Source of the DNA: Vermamoeba vermiformis
Lineage: Eukaryota > Tubulinea > Echinamoebida
DNA: 64,000 nt
Direction of reading: 5' to 3'
Assembly (NCBI GenBank): GCA_045837725.1
Contig: JBEWZL010000132.1
Location: 62,001 to 126,000 of the forward strand
This document shows positions 1 through 11,019 of this stretch, in pieces. Position 1 is the first letter of the stretch. Every line of letters starts with the position of its first letter. The position numbers were made by a program, and so were the translations under genes. The notes beneath the pieces are model-generated. The model ran no database searches, was not told the origin of the DNA, and saw only the letters and a list, made by a program, of their open reading frames with translations.

Positions 1-1866
1 ACGTTCCCGAAACAATTTCTCTTCTCTTGCAAGCTGGTATCAAGTTTTGGGTCGTGGTAAGTTCAACAAAATATTCCCTTATTTGGCTATAGTTTTAATT
101 CGTGTACTTATGCAGACCGGAGATAAGAAAGAAACAGCTATTAATATCGCTGTATCGTGTCAACTTGTCACCGAGCAACATTTACTAAAAGTGATTGCGA
201 AGGATGAGAGTGAGATCGGCCAAGCTATTGACACTTTTGATCGTGAGCTTAGTGACCTTGTTATTCAATTACACGGCTCTGAGTGCCTCGAAGAAGATTC
301 AATCCACAAAAAAAATATTTGCAATCAAAAGAAGACCGTACATCTGGACAAAGAGATCCGTATTGGTGCAGTACTCGATGGGCATACGTTAAACTGGGCT
401 CTTAATCACGACTTCAATCACTTTATGAAGCTCATTACGCGGTGCGATTCTGTCATTATTTGTCGTGCGACTCCATTGCAAAAAGAACAAGTAAGATCCG
501 AACATTGCAATAATAATAACCTTTGATCTGTATTAATGATAATCTATTAGGTTGTTAAAGCTACTAAGAAATATTTGCCTCGAAGTCAAACTCTTGCTAT
601 TGGCGACGGAGGAAATGATGTCTCGATGTTGCGTGCGGCGGATGTGGGCATTGGTTTGCCGGGTGAAGAAGGTCGTCAAGCAGCAAGTACGTTATATATA
701 TATTCCTAAATTAATATATAATGGTTATTAATGGCTTTTCGCAAACAGTGGCTGCTGATTTCCAGATTGGTCAGTTCAATCGACTCGCGCGTCTGGTGCT
801 TGTTCGTGGACGATATTTCTATACTGGCATGGCATTTTTCTTGTTCTATTTCTTTTATAGAGTAAGTAGCCGGTACCTATAATACGACAATAACATATCA
901 TACTCATTGGCTATTAATAGAGTTTTGCTTTAATCGTGCCAAGACTGTGGGCCAACGGGTTTGCAGCCTTCTCGGGCATCAACTTTTACCAAGCTTTATT
1001 CGACGGAGGATTCAATTTGCGTAAGTTTGTAGTCTTTAATAGTATAAGACCGGCGAGCTAATACTCTTCTATTAGTTTTCGCGTCCATTCCTATTTTGGT
1101 AGTGACGGCAGGAGAGCGAGACATGGCACCCAAACTTTTGTTGCGATACCCTGAACTCTATAGAGATGTCGCTAATCATCGCTATTTCAATCGCAAGAAG
1201 TTCTCGTATTGGCTCTTACAAGGAATTTATCATGGAACTCTTGTTTGGGCCGTGCCCGTCTTGCTTTTCAGTTCTTCGTACCCGACCTCGCTTGGATCTG
1301 AAGGCGGCGAATGGGTCGTGTGTGCTGTTAGCATGTTCTATTTGGTAGTATTGGTTAACTTACAAGTCGCTCATAGAATATAGTAAGTTCTAACCTTTCC
1401 CTAAAACTCGATCGAGGATCCGAATCTAACTTTTCCTCGCAGTTATTGGACTACCGTGCATCATGCAGTTATCTGGGGCTCAATAGTCTTATGTTTAGCA
1501 TTGACTATCGTATACGCCATTCCATCTTTGAATTCCGAGTATTCTGGCGTAGCAGTCTATTTCCTATCAACTGCAGAATTCTGGCTGGGCCTCCTATTAA
1601 TTGTTGCCCTCGCATTTTTGCCGTCTCATACATTCTGGTACATTGCGCGCAATTACAATCCCTCGCCTATGGACATTGTTCAAGAGATCCAGTTACTCGA
1701 ACACCGTCAACATCACCATGAGCATAAACATCGTCATAGAAGCAATACACCGCCTGCAGTTGAGTTGAAAGCCAATGCGTATCACGTGGACGAAAACAAT
1801 CCGGATCCACCTCACACGCAACGGTCAGTGCACGCTGAAAACAATAGCAATAAAGAACAAAGTTAA
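1..1866 (+). CDS. P4-type phospholipid-flippase ATPase, C-terminal part
   Basis: The 5' end lies outside the window. Exons are about 1-56, 116-490, 551-686, 749-860, 921-1020, 1076-1381 and 1442-1866, all joined by GT-AG introns of roughly 55-60 bp. The spliced protein shows the P-domain motif [12 protein letters not shown] and then the hinge motif [19 protein letters not shown]. Family members usually read GDGANDVSM, so one Ala is Gly here. The GEEGRQAA and [10 protein letters not shown] motifs follow, then several membrane segments including [16 protein letters not shown] and [20 protein letters not shown]. The tail is His-rich ([13 protein letters not shown]). P4-ATPases move phospholipids from the outer to the cytosolic leaflet of plasma, Golgi or endosomal membranes. 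The gene converges on the small minus-strand gene ending at 2013. Confidence 0.93.
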
Positions 1867-2012
1867 TTGTGTTGTATTCGAATAATTCCTAAGCTAACGG
1901 CCATTAGTAGTAGAAATAATGATCTTATGATAACAGATCTGCCATCAATGCACTCAAATTGAGTACAAGAGTAATTAGTTAATCGAATGCTATCAAAGTA
2001 TTTTGATTTCAT

Positions 2013-2540
2013 TTACAGTGCTTTTTTTTTATTTGTTCGGTTGAGGTGCTTTCTAATGAATTCTTCAATCTCGTTCTTTTCTTTTGGCAAATGCAGACCA
2101 ACTCTCCACGTAGATATTGCTTTGTCGAGCAAATCAACCAATTTCCTCTTTGTTCGACGCATTTCATCTGGTAAGAGTCTAATGTACTGTTGAAAAATTT
2201 GAGAACTTGCAAGAACGCAGATTTGCACTAATTTTTTTTTGATTTTAATTTCGGCCTTAAAATGAAGTAAAATTACCTCCATTGAAAGCCCTTTAATCAT
2301 TATAAATAGGGCGTTGAGGAAGATGGTTATACAGCGAATGTATGTTTCCGCTGTTTTCAGAACCTCCGCTGTTGCATCTTTTGGCACATTATTTCTGTAT
2401 TGAATTATCTCTTCTTTATTCTCAGCCAATTGTTTGTACTTTTCGTCAAGCTGTTTGCCGACCTTCTCAAGCTTGCTGATCTTCTCTTCGTCAAACTCGA
2501 AGGACGTTGCTAATTCTGCGGCTTCTTCTGTGTCGCTCAT
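2013..2540 (-). CDS. Small charged helical protein, hypothetical
   Basis: Taken from the ATG at 2540 (MSDTEEAAELATSFEF) this is a 175-residue single-exon frame; the frame stays open further upstream, so an earlier start cannot be excluded. The protein is Lys/Glu-rich and predicted helical: an acidic N terminus, a likely coiled coil (EEKISKLEKVGKQLDEKYKQ), a hydrophobic middle (CITIFLNALFIMIKGL) and a basic end (NRTNKKKAL). An alternative splice (GTAATT near 2276 to an AG near 2213) would change the frame and give a poorer protein. No family is recognised. It converges on the P4-ATPase gene and is divergent from the small plus-strand frame at 2632. Confidence 0.5.
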   Translation of the reverse strand: MSDTEEAAELATSFEFDEEKISKLEKVGKQLDEKYKQLAENKEEIIQYRNNVPKDATAEVLKTAETYIRCITIFLNALFIMIKGLSMEVILLHFKAEIKIKKKLVQICVLASSQIFQQYIRLLPDEMRRTKRKLVDLLDKAISTWRVGLHLPKEKNEIEEFIRKHLNRTNKKKAL

Positions 2541-2631
2541 CTTGGACTTAACTAAAAGTTGATAATTTATTAGATAACTGACATAATAATTTGGCAGCAG
2601 ATCTGCAAATGAAATTGTTTCCGTTGGGACG

Positions 2632-3021
2632 ATGTCACGCAACTTGAACAACACAACTCCCACGGGCAAGAAGCCCAAGTTGGCTTGGGAGGTGGTCTGC
2701 GGGGCTGCAAAAGATGCCTTCGATAAGATGATGGGCGTTAGCACTGAGGGGCGCGAGCTCGTAGTGCGCACCCCTAAAAAATCGAAGATCGAGAAAGATG
2801 CGGTTATTGACGCTATTCTTTCTCTTGACGTGCCTGAGGATAATATTCTGATCGTTAACTTACCTTTTTTGTGCCTTCTCTTGTGTCGCAATATTGCTTC
2901 GAGAACGATTGGATCTGCCAGTTATAGATCCGCAACTAAATATTGCAACCTGGGTGTGGCTTGTCATATGATTATAATTAAAGTTCTACTACTAAGTTCA
3001 ATTTTTATTCTTGGGCACTGA
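2632..3021 (+). CDS. Small basic protein, hypothetical
   Basis: The frame starts MSRNLNNTTPTGKKPKLAWE and is coding-like (codons such as AAG, GAG, GTC, GGC) up to about LSLDVPEDN near 2845. After that the translation becomes hydrophobic and Cys-rich and may be 3' untranslated sequence or follow an unrecognised splice. It overlaps an antisense frame that could instead extend the gene ending at 2013, and its last 24 bases overlap the 3' end of the PA-domain gene. No domain is recognised. The plus strand is preferred only because of codon character. Confidence 0.38.
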   Translation: MSRNLNNTTPTGKKPKLAWEVVCGAAKDAFDKMMGVSTEGRELVVRTPKKSKIEKDAVIDAILSLDVPEDNILIVNLPFLCLLLCRNIASRTIGSASYRSATKYCNLGVACHMIIIKVLLLSSIFILGH

Positions 3022-4648
3022 AAAAAGATAGATCCGGGCTGCGGAGTCGAGCAGCAAAACAAATACTGTAACAGCTGTAAGTGCAACTTGTGGCTCAGGG
3101 GAGTGCGTAATTACAGGAATTAAAAATAAAATCGCGACAATAATCACTAGGGCTCTTGTAACGGCATTAAAGATCATGCGCTGATTCAACTAAAATCTAG
3201 ATTAATTTCATTATCAATAATAGTGTTGAAATTTAACTGTACCTTATTTATCGCTTGTATTCTCTTAATATCGACCGCTGCTTTCATTACTTCTGTTGAA
3301 CGTAATTGGATCACGATCCGTCGTGCTGTGACTACGTAGAAGACCAAGAAACCAATAGAAACGATTAAATATATAATAGGTAGTACTGCAGTAGAATTGA
3401 AGTCAGTTAGAAATGCCGTTAAGATGCTAATAATCAGATCCGCTGCGATGAGTAGAAGTGTAATGACGAAGAACGGGATCAGCAACTTTCTTAGAAAAGG
3501 ATTGATTTTGACCGTAGAGCCTAGCATTTCGTGCCTAATATTTGAGTTAAATCCTAGCTATGTAATAATTAGGAATTGAACACGTACCAATAAAAACTGA
3601 TCAAGACGAATGTAGCGACTCCATAAGGGATACTGACGGTGTCTATAAAGCTCCCTACAATATATCCGAATACAAAATAGCATGACAAAGGATCTACTGC
3701 TATATACAGTATTCTCCCTATTAATTTAACAAGAGTTAGATCTGGTTAGAAAGCGGAGGGAACGTACATAAGCTAGCGATTACTTCCAGAGCTAGACAAA
3801 CTTGTGGTACGTTGAATACGAAGCCTTGCACCTGAACAAACGCAACGAGCTTATAAAAGGCCCAACAAAAAAGTGCGAACGTGATCGCGGTGAGAAGGAT
3901 CCGAAAGACGACTAAAACAGCCACTGAATGGATTGCTGCCGTCCAAGGGTTGCCTATAAGTATATTAATACAATGGTATTCAAACTGGAGCTAAATTTAC
4001 CCTCTGAAGAAAGCGTGACTTGAACGGATTCACCCGCTAAAAGCACATCCAGCAATTTTGACGTAGCTTGCCCTGAAACTTCAGCTATGGGCACTTTTAC
4101 TTTAGTCATGTCTTCTCCATTATAGGTACAGAAGTATTGGCCAGGCACCGCTGAAATCAAGTTTTAGATCTATTAATAGCAAACAAAAATGGCGGGGTAT
4201 CTCCGCTATGACGAAGAATAGATACTTTTTGGAATATTTGAATAATATTATAAAATTAACGGCCTAACTAGCTAATTATTGGAGCTTACTTGCTTGTGTA
4301 GCGTAAACGATTCCGATTACTCCTCGCGATTGCAGTTCAAAGACTTTGGTATAAAACGATAATGCAGGTTGCTGTTCTAAATAGATTATGCTGTTATTCA
4401 AATCTGAATTTGAAGCGTGGATCAGCTGGCCCGAGAGCGAAGAAAATCTTGACTCGAAATCATCACCTTTATCAAAATTAGGTTAGTTATTATAATATTA
4501 GCATCGTAATAATACCTTTCTTGTAAAATTGGGCTGAATCGAAGACAGTTCCGTTCAAGGTTCCGGATGTGATTGTCAGGTTAGCCGATACCGTTTCTGA
4601 TGCTACCAAAACAAATAATAATCGCAGAAATAGCTTAAATGACTTCAT
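2998..4648 (-). CDS. Secretory-pathway protein with PA domain and about seven membrane segments
   Basis: Seven exons (4648-4516, 4466-4290, 4150-4001, 3953-3768, 3717-3588, 3534-3243, 3189-2998) splice in frame to about 419 residues. The N terminus MKSFKLFLRLLFVLVASETVSA is a signal peptide. The next 150 residues resemble a protease-associated domain, with YTKVFELQSRGVIGIVYATQA and a later GEDMTKVKVPIAEVSGQ. The C-terminal half has about seven hydrophobic segments, for example VLVVFRILLTAITFALFCW, FLRKLLIPFFVITLLLIAA and VALTAVTVFVLLLDSAARIY. The topology recalls the THH1/TOM1/TOM3 seven-pass group, but this is by shape only. The likely location is an endomembrane or the plasma membrane with the PA domain on the luminal or outer side. 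The ligand is unknown. Confidence 0.75.
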
Positions 4649-4790
4649 TCGTATAGATTATAATAATTAAAAATAACTTGGTTCGCGGTGCACGCTACTA
4701 ATTTATAGAAATTTCATAGCCCGTCATTCGTCAGAAATTAATTCTTTGGCGGGTATCAAAATGTGAATATTAAGTGCTCTTTATATGTGA

Positions 4791-7700
4791 TTACTTTGAT
4801 TTGTATCGGTGCATGAAAAAAGCAGCACCAAGTCCAACCAAAAGACCCAAACCTGCGCCGATCAGCAACTGATTCGTGAACGTGATCTGATCTGTCTTCT
4901 TTCTCTTCTTTTTCTTCTTCTTCTTCTCATTCTTAACATTATCTATAGTTTCTTCTATGCTACGTGTGACTAGTTCGAGTAGTTTAGCGTCGCCTACGTT
5001 CACATCCAATCCGAACAGCATGGCGATATCAACAACTCCGCTTGGTGCTGCTTGCAAACCAATCTTAAGCCTCTCGAGTCCTTCTATATATTTTTCTTTG
5101 TTCATCATGCGACGTATCTGTTTTTTCGCTTCTTTAACCAAAACTTCCTCAGATTCGAGATGAGCGTCGGACAAGCGGGCCATACACATGACTTCTAATA
5201 TCGTGCAGCTCTTAGATATGTCTGATAGTGTATTATAGTGCTCTAATCTGATTAAATTAGTCGCCTGCATGCCTTCTTGAATTGTCTCTCGGTTATTCTC
5301 CGTTACAGGTGTAGGGGTCGTCGGAACAACTGAATTGGCCATCATAGCCTCTAACAACTTTTCGGAAATGCGTTCTCGATAAAGTTCCTGTATTACAAGT
5401 AAAATGGAGTCAGTACGCAATTCTTAAAATTCTTCGAAAAATTAAATTAAATTCCGTACCTGCAGCCAGGCGTTACGTTTCTCAAATTCTTCTTTCTTCT
5501 GCTCATTTTTATCTAATATAATGAGTTTTATGGCGAAAAGGCGAAAGCTTAAATAGACAAAAGTCAGTACATCTTTTTATACCAAAAAAACGCTCGTAGC
5601 GATCAAGTAGTTGTTCTCTTATTAATCAATACTAACCTGATTATAAACTCTTGACAAAGCATCATTAAATCGGGTATCATTTCTTGTTTAATAGGCAAGC
5701 TGACGCCCAAATTGAAATAGAAGCCAACATAATAAAAAATCGCTTGTATAAGGTAGTGCTCGAGAGGGAGGTTGGTGGGAACTGTTAATACAATATTAAT
5801 ATTATCGTGATAAACTTTTGTTTTGTAACGGATGCGAGCTCAAGAGTGGATCGCAGGTTAATACCTAAAAACTTGAAGGCCTTGGCTATTTGTGTCCATC
5901 CAGGAGCAATCTCCAAATACTGCGTAATCAAAGAGGTCAGTATGTATCTCGTAATACATTTTGGGACGTACTACTCCAATATCGTTTCGGATCTGTTGAT
6001 CGAGCATATCGAGCATGCTATCAGTCATCATTGTAACTGCCCGTGACGCGTTGGTTTGTAGTTTTATTATAAGATCTTCAAAACTCTCCTTAGCTTCATT
6101 GAACGGCTAACAAAATAAAATGGAATTAATACCGGATCTAGCGATTTACGAAGAAAAATATTTACCATATTGGCGGCGTGTACAAACTGCTTCAAATTAG
6201 TTTGTAGGTCTTTGTCGTCTTTCCATCTATAATAATATCACTCGTTTAGTTCACTAGCACTCGGATCCTAAGGTCCACTTACTCCTTTAACAATTCCCAA
6301 CGCATCGCTAATGTCTCGAACATTCTCAAATGAACGAAATCTCCTTGTGGATAAGTCAATAGCGCCCATAACGAGGGAATATAAGTCTTTGGAGCTTCAT
6401 TTGGCTGGTTGCAATCGCACACGGACCACGGCGACATTACTCCTCGATCAATGGCATCAATAGTGTCTTCTTCGATGTACCTTAGCATAGTACGGAACAC
6501 TATCATGAAAACAGAAAGTTAGCGAAATTCCAAGCTCGGAGATTTATCGGAGATTTTCTTACTCGTAATGGAATACGTTTGTTTGGCGCTACTGGTAGAA
6601 CTTGCAAATGCAAACATAGGATCAAGTTTGTCCTTTTTAGCTTTCTCTTCACTCTCTTGTTGCAATTGATACTTCAGAATATCAAACATGAACGGAGAAG
6701 CGCCAAAGTTGACCGAGAACTCGTAGCCTTGGTGACAACTCACCACTGCATGAAGTGTTTCGAGATTGAGCAGTCGTTCTTGCCAGTAGTTGTGTGTCTT
6801 GGTGCACACGAGTTGACCGTTCAATGTCCAGAACACGGCTCTTTTCTTGAAGTCAATGCCAAAGCCGACTAGTAACAGGATCCGATTAATATGAGGGTTG
6901 ATATAACCCGAAATTCAATCCAACCCAACAAAACAGTTAGGTTGACCTGACCGAACTTTTCACCACATATTTATACTACGATATTAAATACTAAGATGTA
7001 TAAAGAGTGATTTTCTAAGCTTACCTGTATCGTTGGCATTGAAGACTGGATGATCTTTCGGCGCGATATCAAACTCCATTAGTATTTGTCCCTTATTGCA
7101 GTACGCAAAAGAATTTCGTCCCAAGCCAACGAAAGCCTGATATCCATCAAGTGCTGCACCAACACCGAATCGACTTAAATGACATCGTGATTAGTGATCC
7201 GTATTGTAAGTAGACGTAAAATTAAACTTACTATTCAACTTCCGGAGATCTCTTTGCTAGCAACGAAGTTTCGTAATAAGCTACGGTAAAATCCGCAATC
7301 GGATGTGGATAGAGCGGGATCTTGCTTTGAAAACCCTTTTGAAAAGATAGATTAGTAGCTACTACGATTTATTAATATATAGATAGACGCAAATTAATTA
7401 CGCAAGAGGTACTTACAAACATTTCCACGTTTGGGGCTTCACGAGCAGGAAATGCAATTGGCTGGATGTAGCGATAGTGATTTGGAGACATCTGCGCCAT
7501 TGATTTCCTTATTTTTGGATCTACGGCATCACTGAACTGCAGCTCATTGGTGAGAATCTTCGCATGGTGAATCGAAGAAATAATGAACTCCGCTTTCCAA
7601 TTTATTTTTTCCGATTCATCCTGCTCCGCAGCCTTGACATCTATAAAAAAATCTTGGTCAATACAAATGCGAATATATTGAATTACTTCAGAATTTTCTA

Positions 7701-7931
7701 ACGAACACAGAGCGAGTTTAAAATAGATCGATCTCGTTAACTCGATTTACCGTTTGGTCCCCAATGAAATAACTTGCACGACAGATTTTTATAAAGATCG
7801 CGTTCATTGAATTGGTGCAGTTGTGTTTTTGATGCAGTTTCAAAGTTGAGAACTGAACGAAATGGCACCAACGCCAAGATATCGATCACTATCTCTGATG
7901 GAATAGACCAAAATAATGATGTTGCTTCCAT
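4791..7931 (-). CDS. F-box/SPRY protein with C-terminal membrane anchor (paralogue A)
   Basis: Twelve exons from the ATG at 7931 (MEATSLFWSIPSEIVIDILA) to 4791; clear ones are 7931-7751, 7640-7417, 7335-7232, 7173-7025, 6868-6563, 6499-6283 and 6226-6166. The start is F-box-like (IPSEIVIDILALVPFRSVLN). A SPRY domain follows, with GFGIDFKKRAVFWTLNGQLV and FSVNFGASPFMFDI. A long helical region comes next, then a Lys-rich stretch (EKKKKKKKRKK) and a single tail membrane segment LLIGAGLGLLVGLGAAFFMH. F-box proteins usually recruit substrates to SCF ubiquitin ligases; the SPRY domain would bind the substrate, and the tail anchor suggests a membrane-bound adaptor. The gene at 11020-14101 is a close paralogue with matching exon phases. 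Confidence 0.82.
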
Positions 7932-8354
7932 AATTGAATAACTAGTATAATAAACCGTCGGTCTACTTACTGCCAATCAATGAACGCACACGTGATTTGT
8001 GATCTGGATACACAGATTGAGTTCACGTAAGTCCGTTGTCAGCGTCCATTAGCGCCAATAATCTAATCGGTATAACTTACACATTGTATATTAATTAGTG
8101 AATGCACTAGGCAACTCGTGTATAGCCAAGGTTACCATTTCCCTACCGGTTGTTTTCGAAGCCTTGATCCGGTAGCATTTACGAAGCTGGTCCCAATAGG
8201 TAATTAAATTGCCCTATTAATTTACTTGTACCGGTATTTTGACTAATTTAAGAAAGCATCCGTGGTTTCATTTCACTGAACGAAATCAAAATGGCGTTTT
8301 TAAGCTTCCGCACTTTTTTTCCCATTAATTTAATTGACCTAGTCACTGCACAAT
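7932..8354. other. Intergenic region, divergent promoter
   Basis: About 420 bp separate the start of the minus-strand F-box gene (7931) from the start of the plus-strand BTB gene (8355). It is AT-rich and must hold both promoters. No RNA gene or open frame with coding character was seen in it. Confidence 0.5.
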
Positions 8355-9446
8355 ATGACAACTCACGACGATATGTTCTCATTTCAAGATCTTCATGCCG
8401 ACATAGTTGGATTCAATGTTGGAGGATTCGTTTTTCAAACAAAGAAAGCGACGTTGAGCAAGAAAGCTTTACATAATAAGCCTACATATTTCGAGCAAAT
8501 ATTAAAAGGCGAAATCAAGGCTGAAAAGGACAAAGACGGCAATTTTTTTATTGACAGGTAAATCATTTTAAATTTTTCCAACGGATTCGTTCTTCGGATA
8601 CTAATAAAAATCGTTACAGGGACGGAGATTGCATGAAAGTTATATTATCCTATTTAAGAAACGACGAGCTCGACATACCGCCCAACATCCGGCCCTACGA
8701 TCTTGAACGAGAAGCTCAGTTCTACAATATCGAACTTCCGAGAGCTGACGCGCGCAATAGACACCGCAGAAAGATAGAATTGCACAAAAACGGAATTTAC
8801 ACTTCAGATGTAACGTCCTATTACTTTAAAGTAAGCCAATCCGCTACGTTGATGTGGAAATAGCTCGGCAACCGACGGAATGATCTAACGCTACTTCATA
8901 TAGGTACTTAACTCGCACACAGTTGTACACGGCGTTGATTGGAAATATGGAAGCAATCACGCGAATCCAATCAATTACGAAATCAGAGGCAACGATTTGA
9001 TTTTCCCTCACAATCCTATGAACAATCGTCTTATCATCAATGACGGTAATAACCTCATCTCCTACACTGAAGACTGGGGAGTACTCTCGTTTATCGAATC
9101 CAAACCGATCGCAAAGGAAATCTCAACTAAGTTCCCATTCGGCATTAAAGAAAATGGCAAAAAGAAGCACCACCATCACGTGCGTATATATGGCACGCAT
9201 ATTGAAGTTACAGACCAAAGTGGGCACGTTGTAGCTCAAGCGGATGCCGAGCTGAATCCGCAAGACTTCTACGTCGCTCAACTCAAGTTTCATGGCAATG
9301 ATTATATCGTAGAACTCTACGATCATTTCGTGCAGATTATTAGCATTGCTAGAGACAAGACCAAGCGAGTTCCAGCCGCGAACATTTGGGGCTTCGTATC
9401 GAAAGAAAAGAAAGACAAGAACAACGAAGAGCAGTCAGAACTATAA
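8355..9446 (+). CDS. KCTD-like BTB/T1-domain protein (copy 1)
   Basis: Three exons: 8355-8557, 8620-8830 and 8904-9446. Residues about 15-95 match the T1-type BTB fold of KCTD proteins: IVGFNVGGFVFQTKKATLSK, then FFIDRDGDCMKVILSYLR across the first splice. FIDRDG is characteristic of this group. A variable linker (RADARNRHRRKIELHKNG) leads to a beta-rich C-terminal half of about 180 residues, with a His-rich spot (KKKHHHHVRIYG), that I cannot assign. KCTD proteins often serve as Cullin-3 ubiquitin-ligase adaptors. The start MTTHDDMFSF is chosen because BTB homology begins within 20 residues. The next gene downstream is a tandem paralogue with the same three-exon structure. Confidence 0.82.
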
Positions 9447-9716
9447 GACCAGCGTCATTAAAACGCTCAATATTAATTATGTAAGTAAATTAATCGGTTA
9501 ATTCATCTCAAATTAATTTTGTACCGGATCCTTAATTAAGCTCGAACCGGAGATTAAACCGAAATCATCTTGACGTTATAAGACTTAGCAAGCCGATTCA
9601 TAGCTCGGAATTACATTCCAAACGGTAATTCCCTTATTAGGAAGGTAACGCGTGTTCGAGCCACGTTTTGCGTAATTACAGATCTGTTTATGCAATTTTA
9701 GTATTGAACACACTCC

Positions 9717-10813
9717 ATGTCTAAAGAGGACAGTATTTCGTCAACCACACAAACTAACGGGACTCGCGACGAAATTGTGAGCTTCAATGTTGGCGGATTT
9801 AGCTTCGAAACGAAAAAATCGACATTATGCAAAAAGCATAGTAATGGCAAGCCCAATTATTTCGAATTAATTTTAGAAGGCAAAGAGCATTGTGATAAAG
9901 ACCAAGACGGGTTTTACTTCATCGATAGGTCAGTATTTGTGCGAATAAATTTAAATATACAATTATGGAAAGGAAATTAATTCTAGCCGGATCACAATGG
10001 TTAACCATAATTGTAGGGACGGCGACTGCATGCGAGTATTACTAGGATATCTGCGAACAAACGAGATTCATATTCCGAAATTTTTGAGCCCATCTGTCGT
10101 CAAAAAAGAAGCGCGATTTTACAACATTGAAACCCCGAAGATAGAGACACCTAGAGACTCTCCGCGCAAGTCAGTATCAAAGACCACGAGACTGCGAAAA
10201 CATGGCATATACACCAGCGATATTACAAAGCTTTATCTAAAGGTACGAGGATCCGCGGTAAAGCCGTTACAAAAAATACTTAAAAATATTGCAGGTGCTT
10301 GGTTCAAGTTCGTTATTGCGCGGAGAAGATTATTTGGGTAAGCCAAGCTTAGCTAAAAAAATCTCCTACGAGATCCGCGGCGACCAACTGGTTCTACCTG
10401 ACTACCCGGATGCGACAAGATTTATTTTGAACGGGGGCGGTATGATTCTATCTTCTAGCGAAGACCCTCACGCTATTCCCACGATGTATTTTGCTCCCTC
10501 AGGCCAGATCCTCAAAAAAGAGATTGTGGCGAAATTTCCGTTTTCAGTGAAAGACCACAGCTCGAAGAAAGTCGGCGCAACGTTGAGCGTGTTGGGCCTT
10601 AATGTCAAAGTCGTTATGAACAGTAGCGATGGAGAGCTCGTAGTTAAATCTGTGGCGGAACAAGCTGAAGATGGAATTTTACAAGCAAATCTCACTTTGT
10701 ACAGCGCAAAATTTGTCGTTGATTTGTACGGCCATTTTGTACATGTAAGGAACCTCGCTAAAGAGACTGTACGACGAGTACCTCATGCTAACTTGCCCAA
10801 AGAAGACCGATGA
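9717..10813 (+). CDS. KCTD-like BTB/T1-domain protein (copy 2)
   Basis: Exons 9717-9928, 10017-10242 and 10295-10813 have the same structure as copy 1. The BTB core reads IVSFNVGGFSFETKKSTLCK and FYFIDRDGDCMRVLLGYLR after splicing. The linker is longer (ETPRDSPRKSVSKTTRLRKH) and the shared HGIYTSDITKLYLK block follows. The C-terminal beta-rich half aligns with copy 1 at KEIVAKFPFSVKDHSSKKVG and ends RRVPHANLPKEDR. It is probably another Cullin-3-type adaptor. The two copies arose by tandem duplication and have diverged substantially, so the duplication looks old. The 270-bp gap before it (9447-9716) holds only AT-rich sequence. Confidence 0.82.
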
Positions 10814-11019
10814 AAGAAATCAAATAAAGTAAATATTACCTATTTAGTTGTAGGGCTTCATCGCTGTTATTATTATCTCCACAAAATCTCGTCCTAGATA
10901 TTAAAATCTATTACAAACTGTTTTTTAAGGGACCCACTGAGAAATTTCCGTGGGACTGCGTTAACTCACGCTCTCGAGACCGAATTTGGTTCATTACATG
11001 ATCATTGTATTATTTAATC

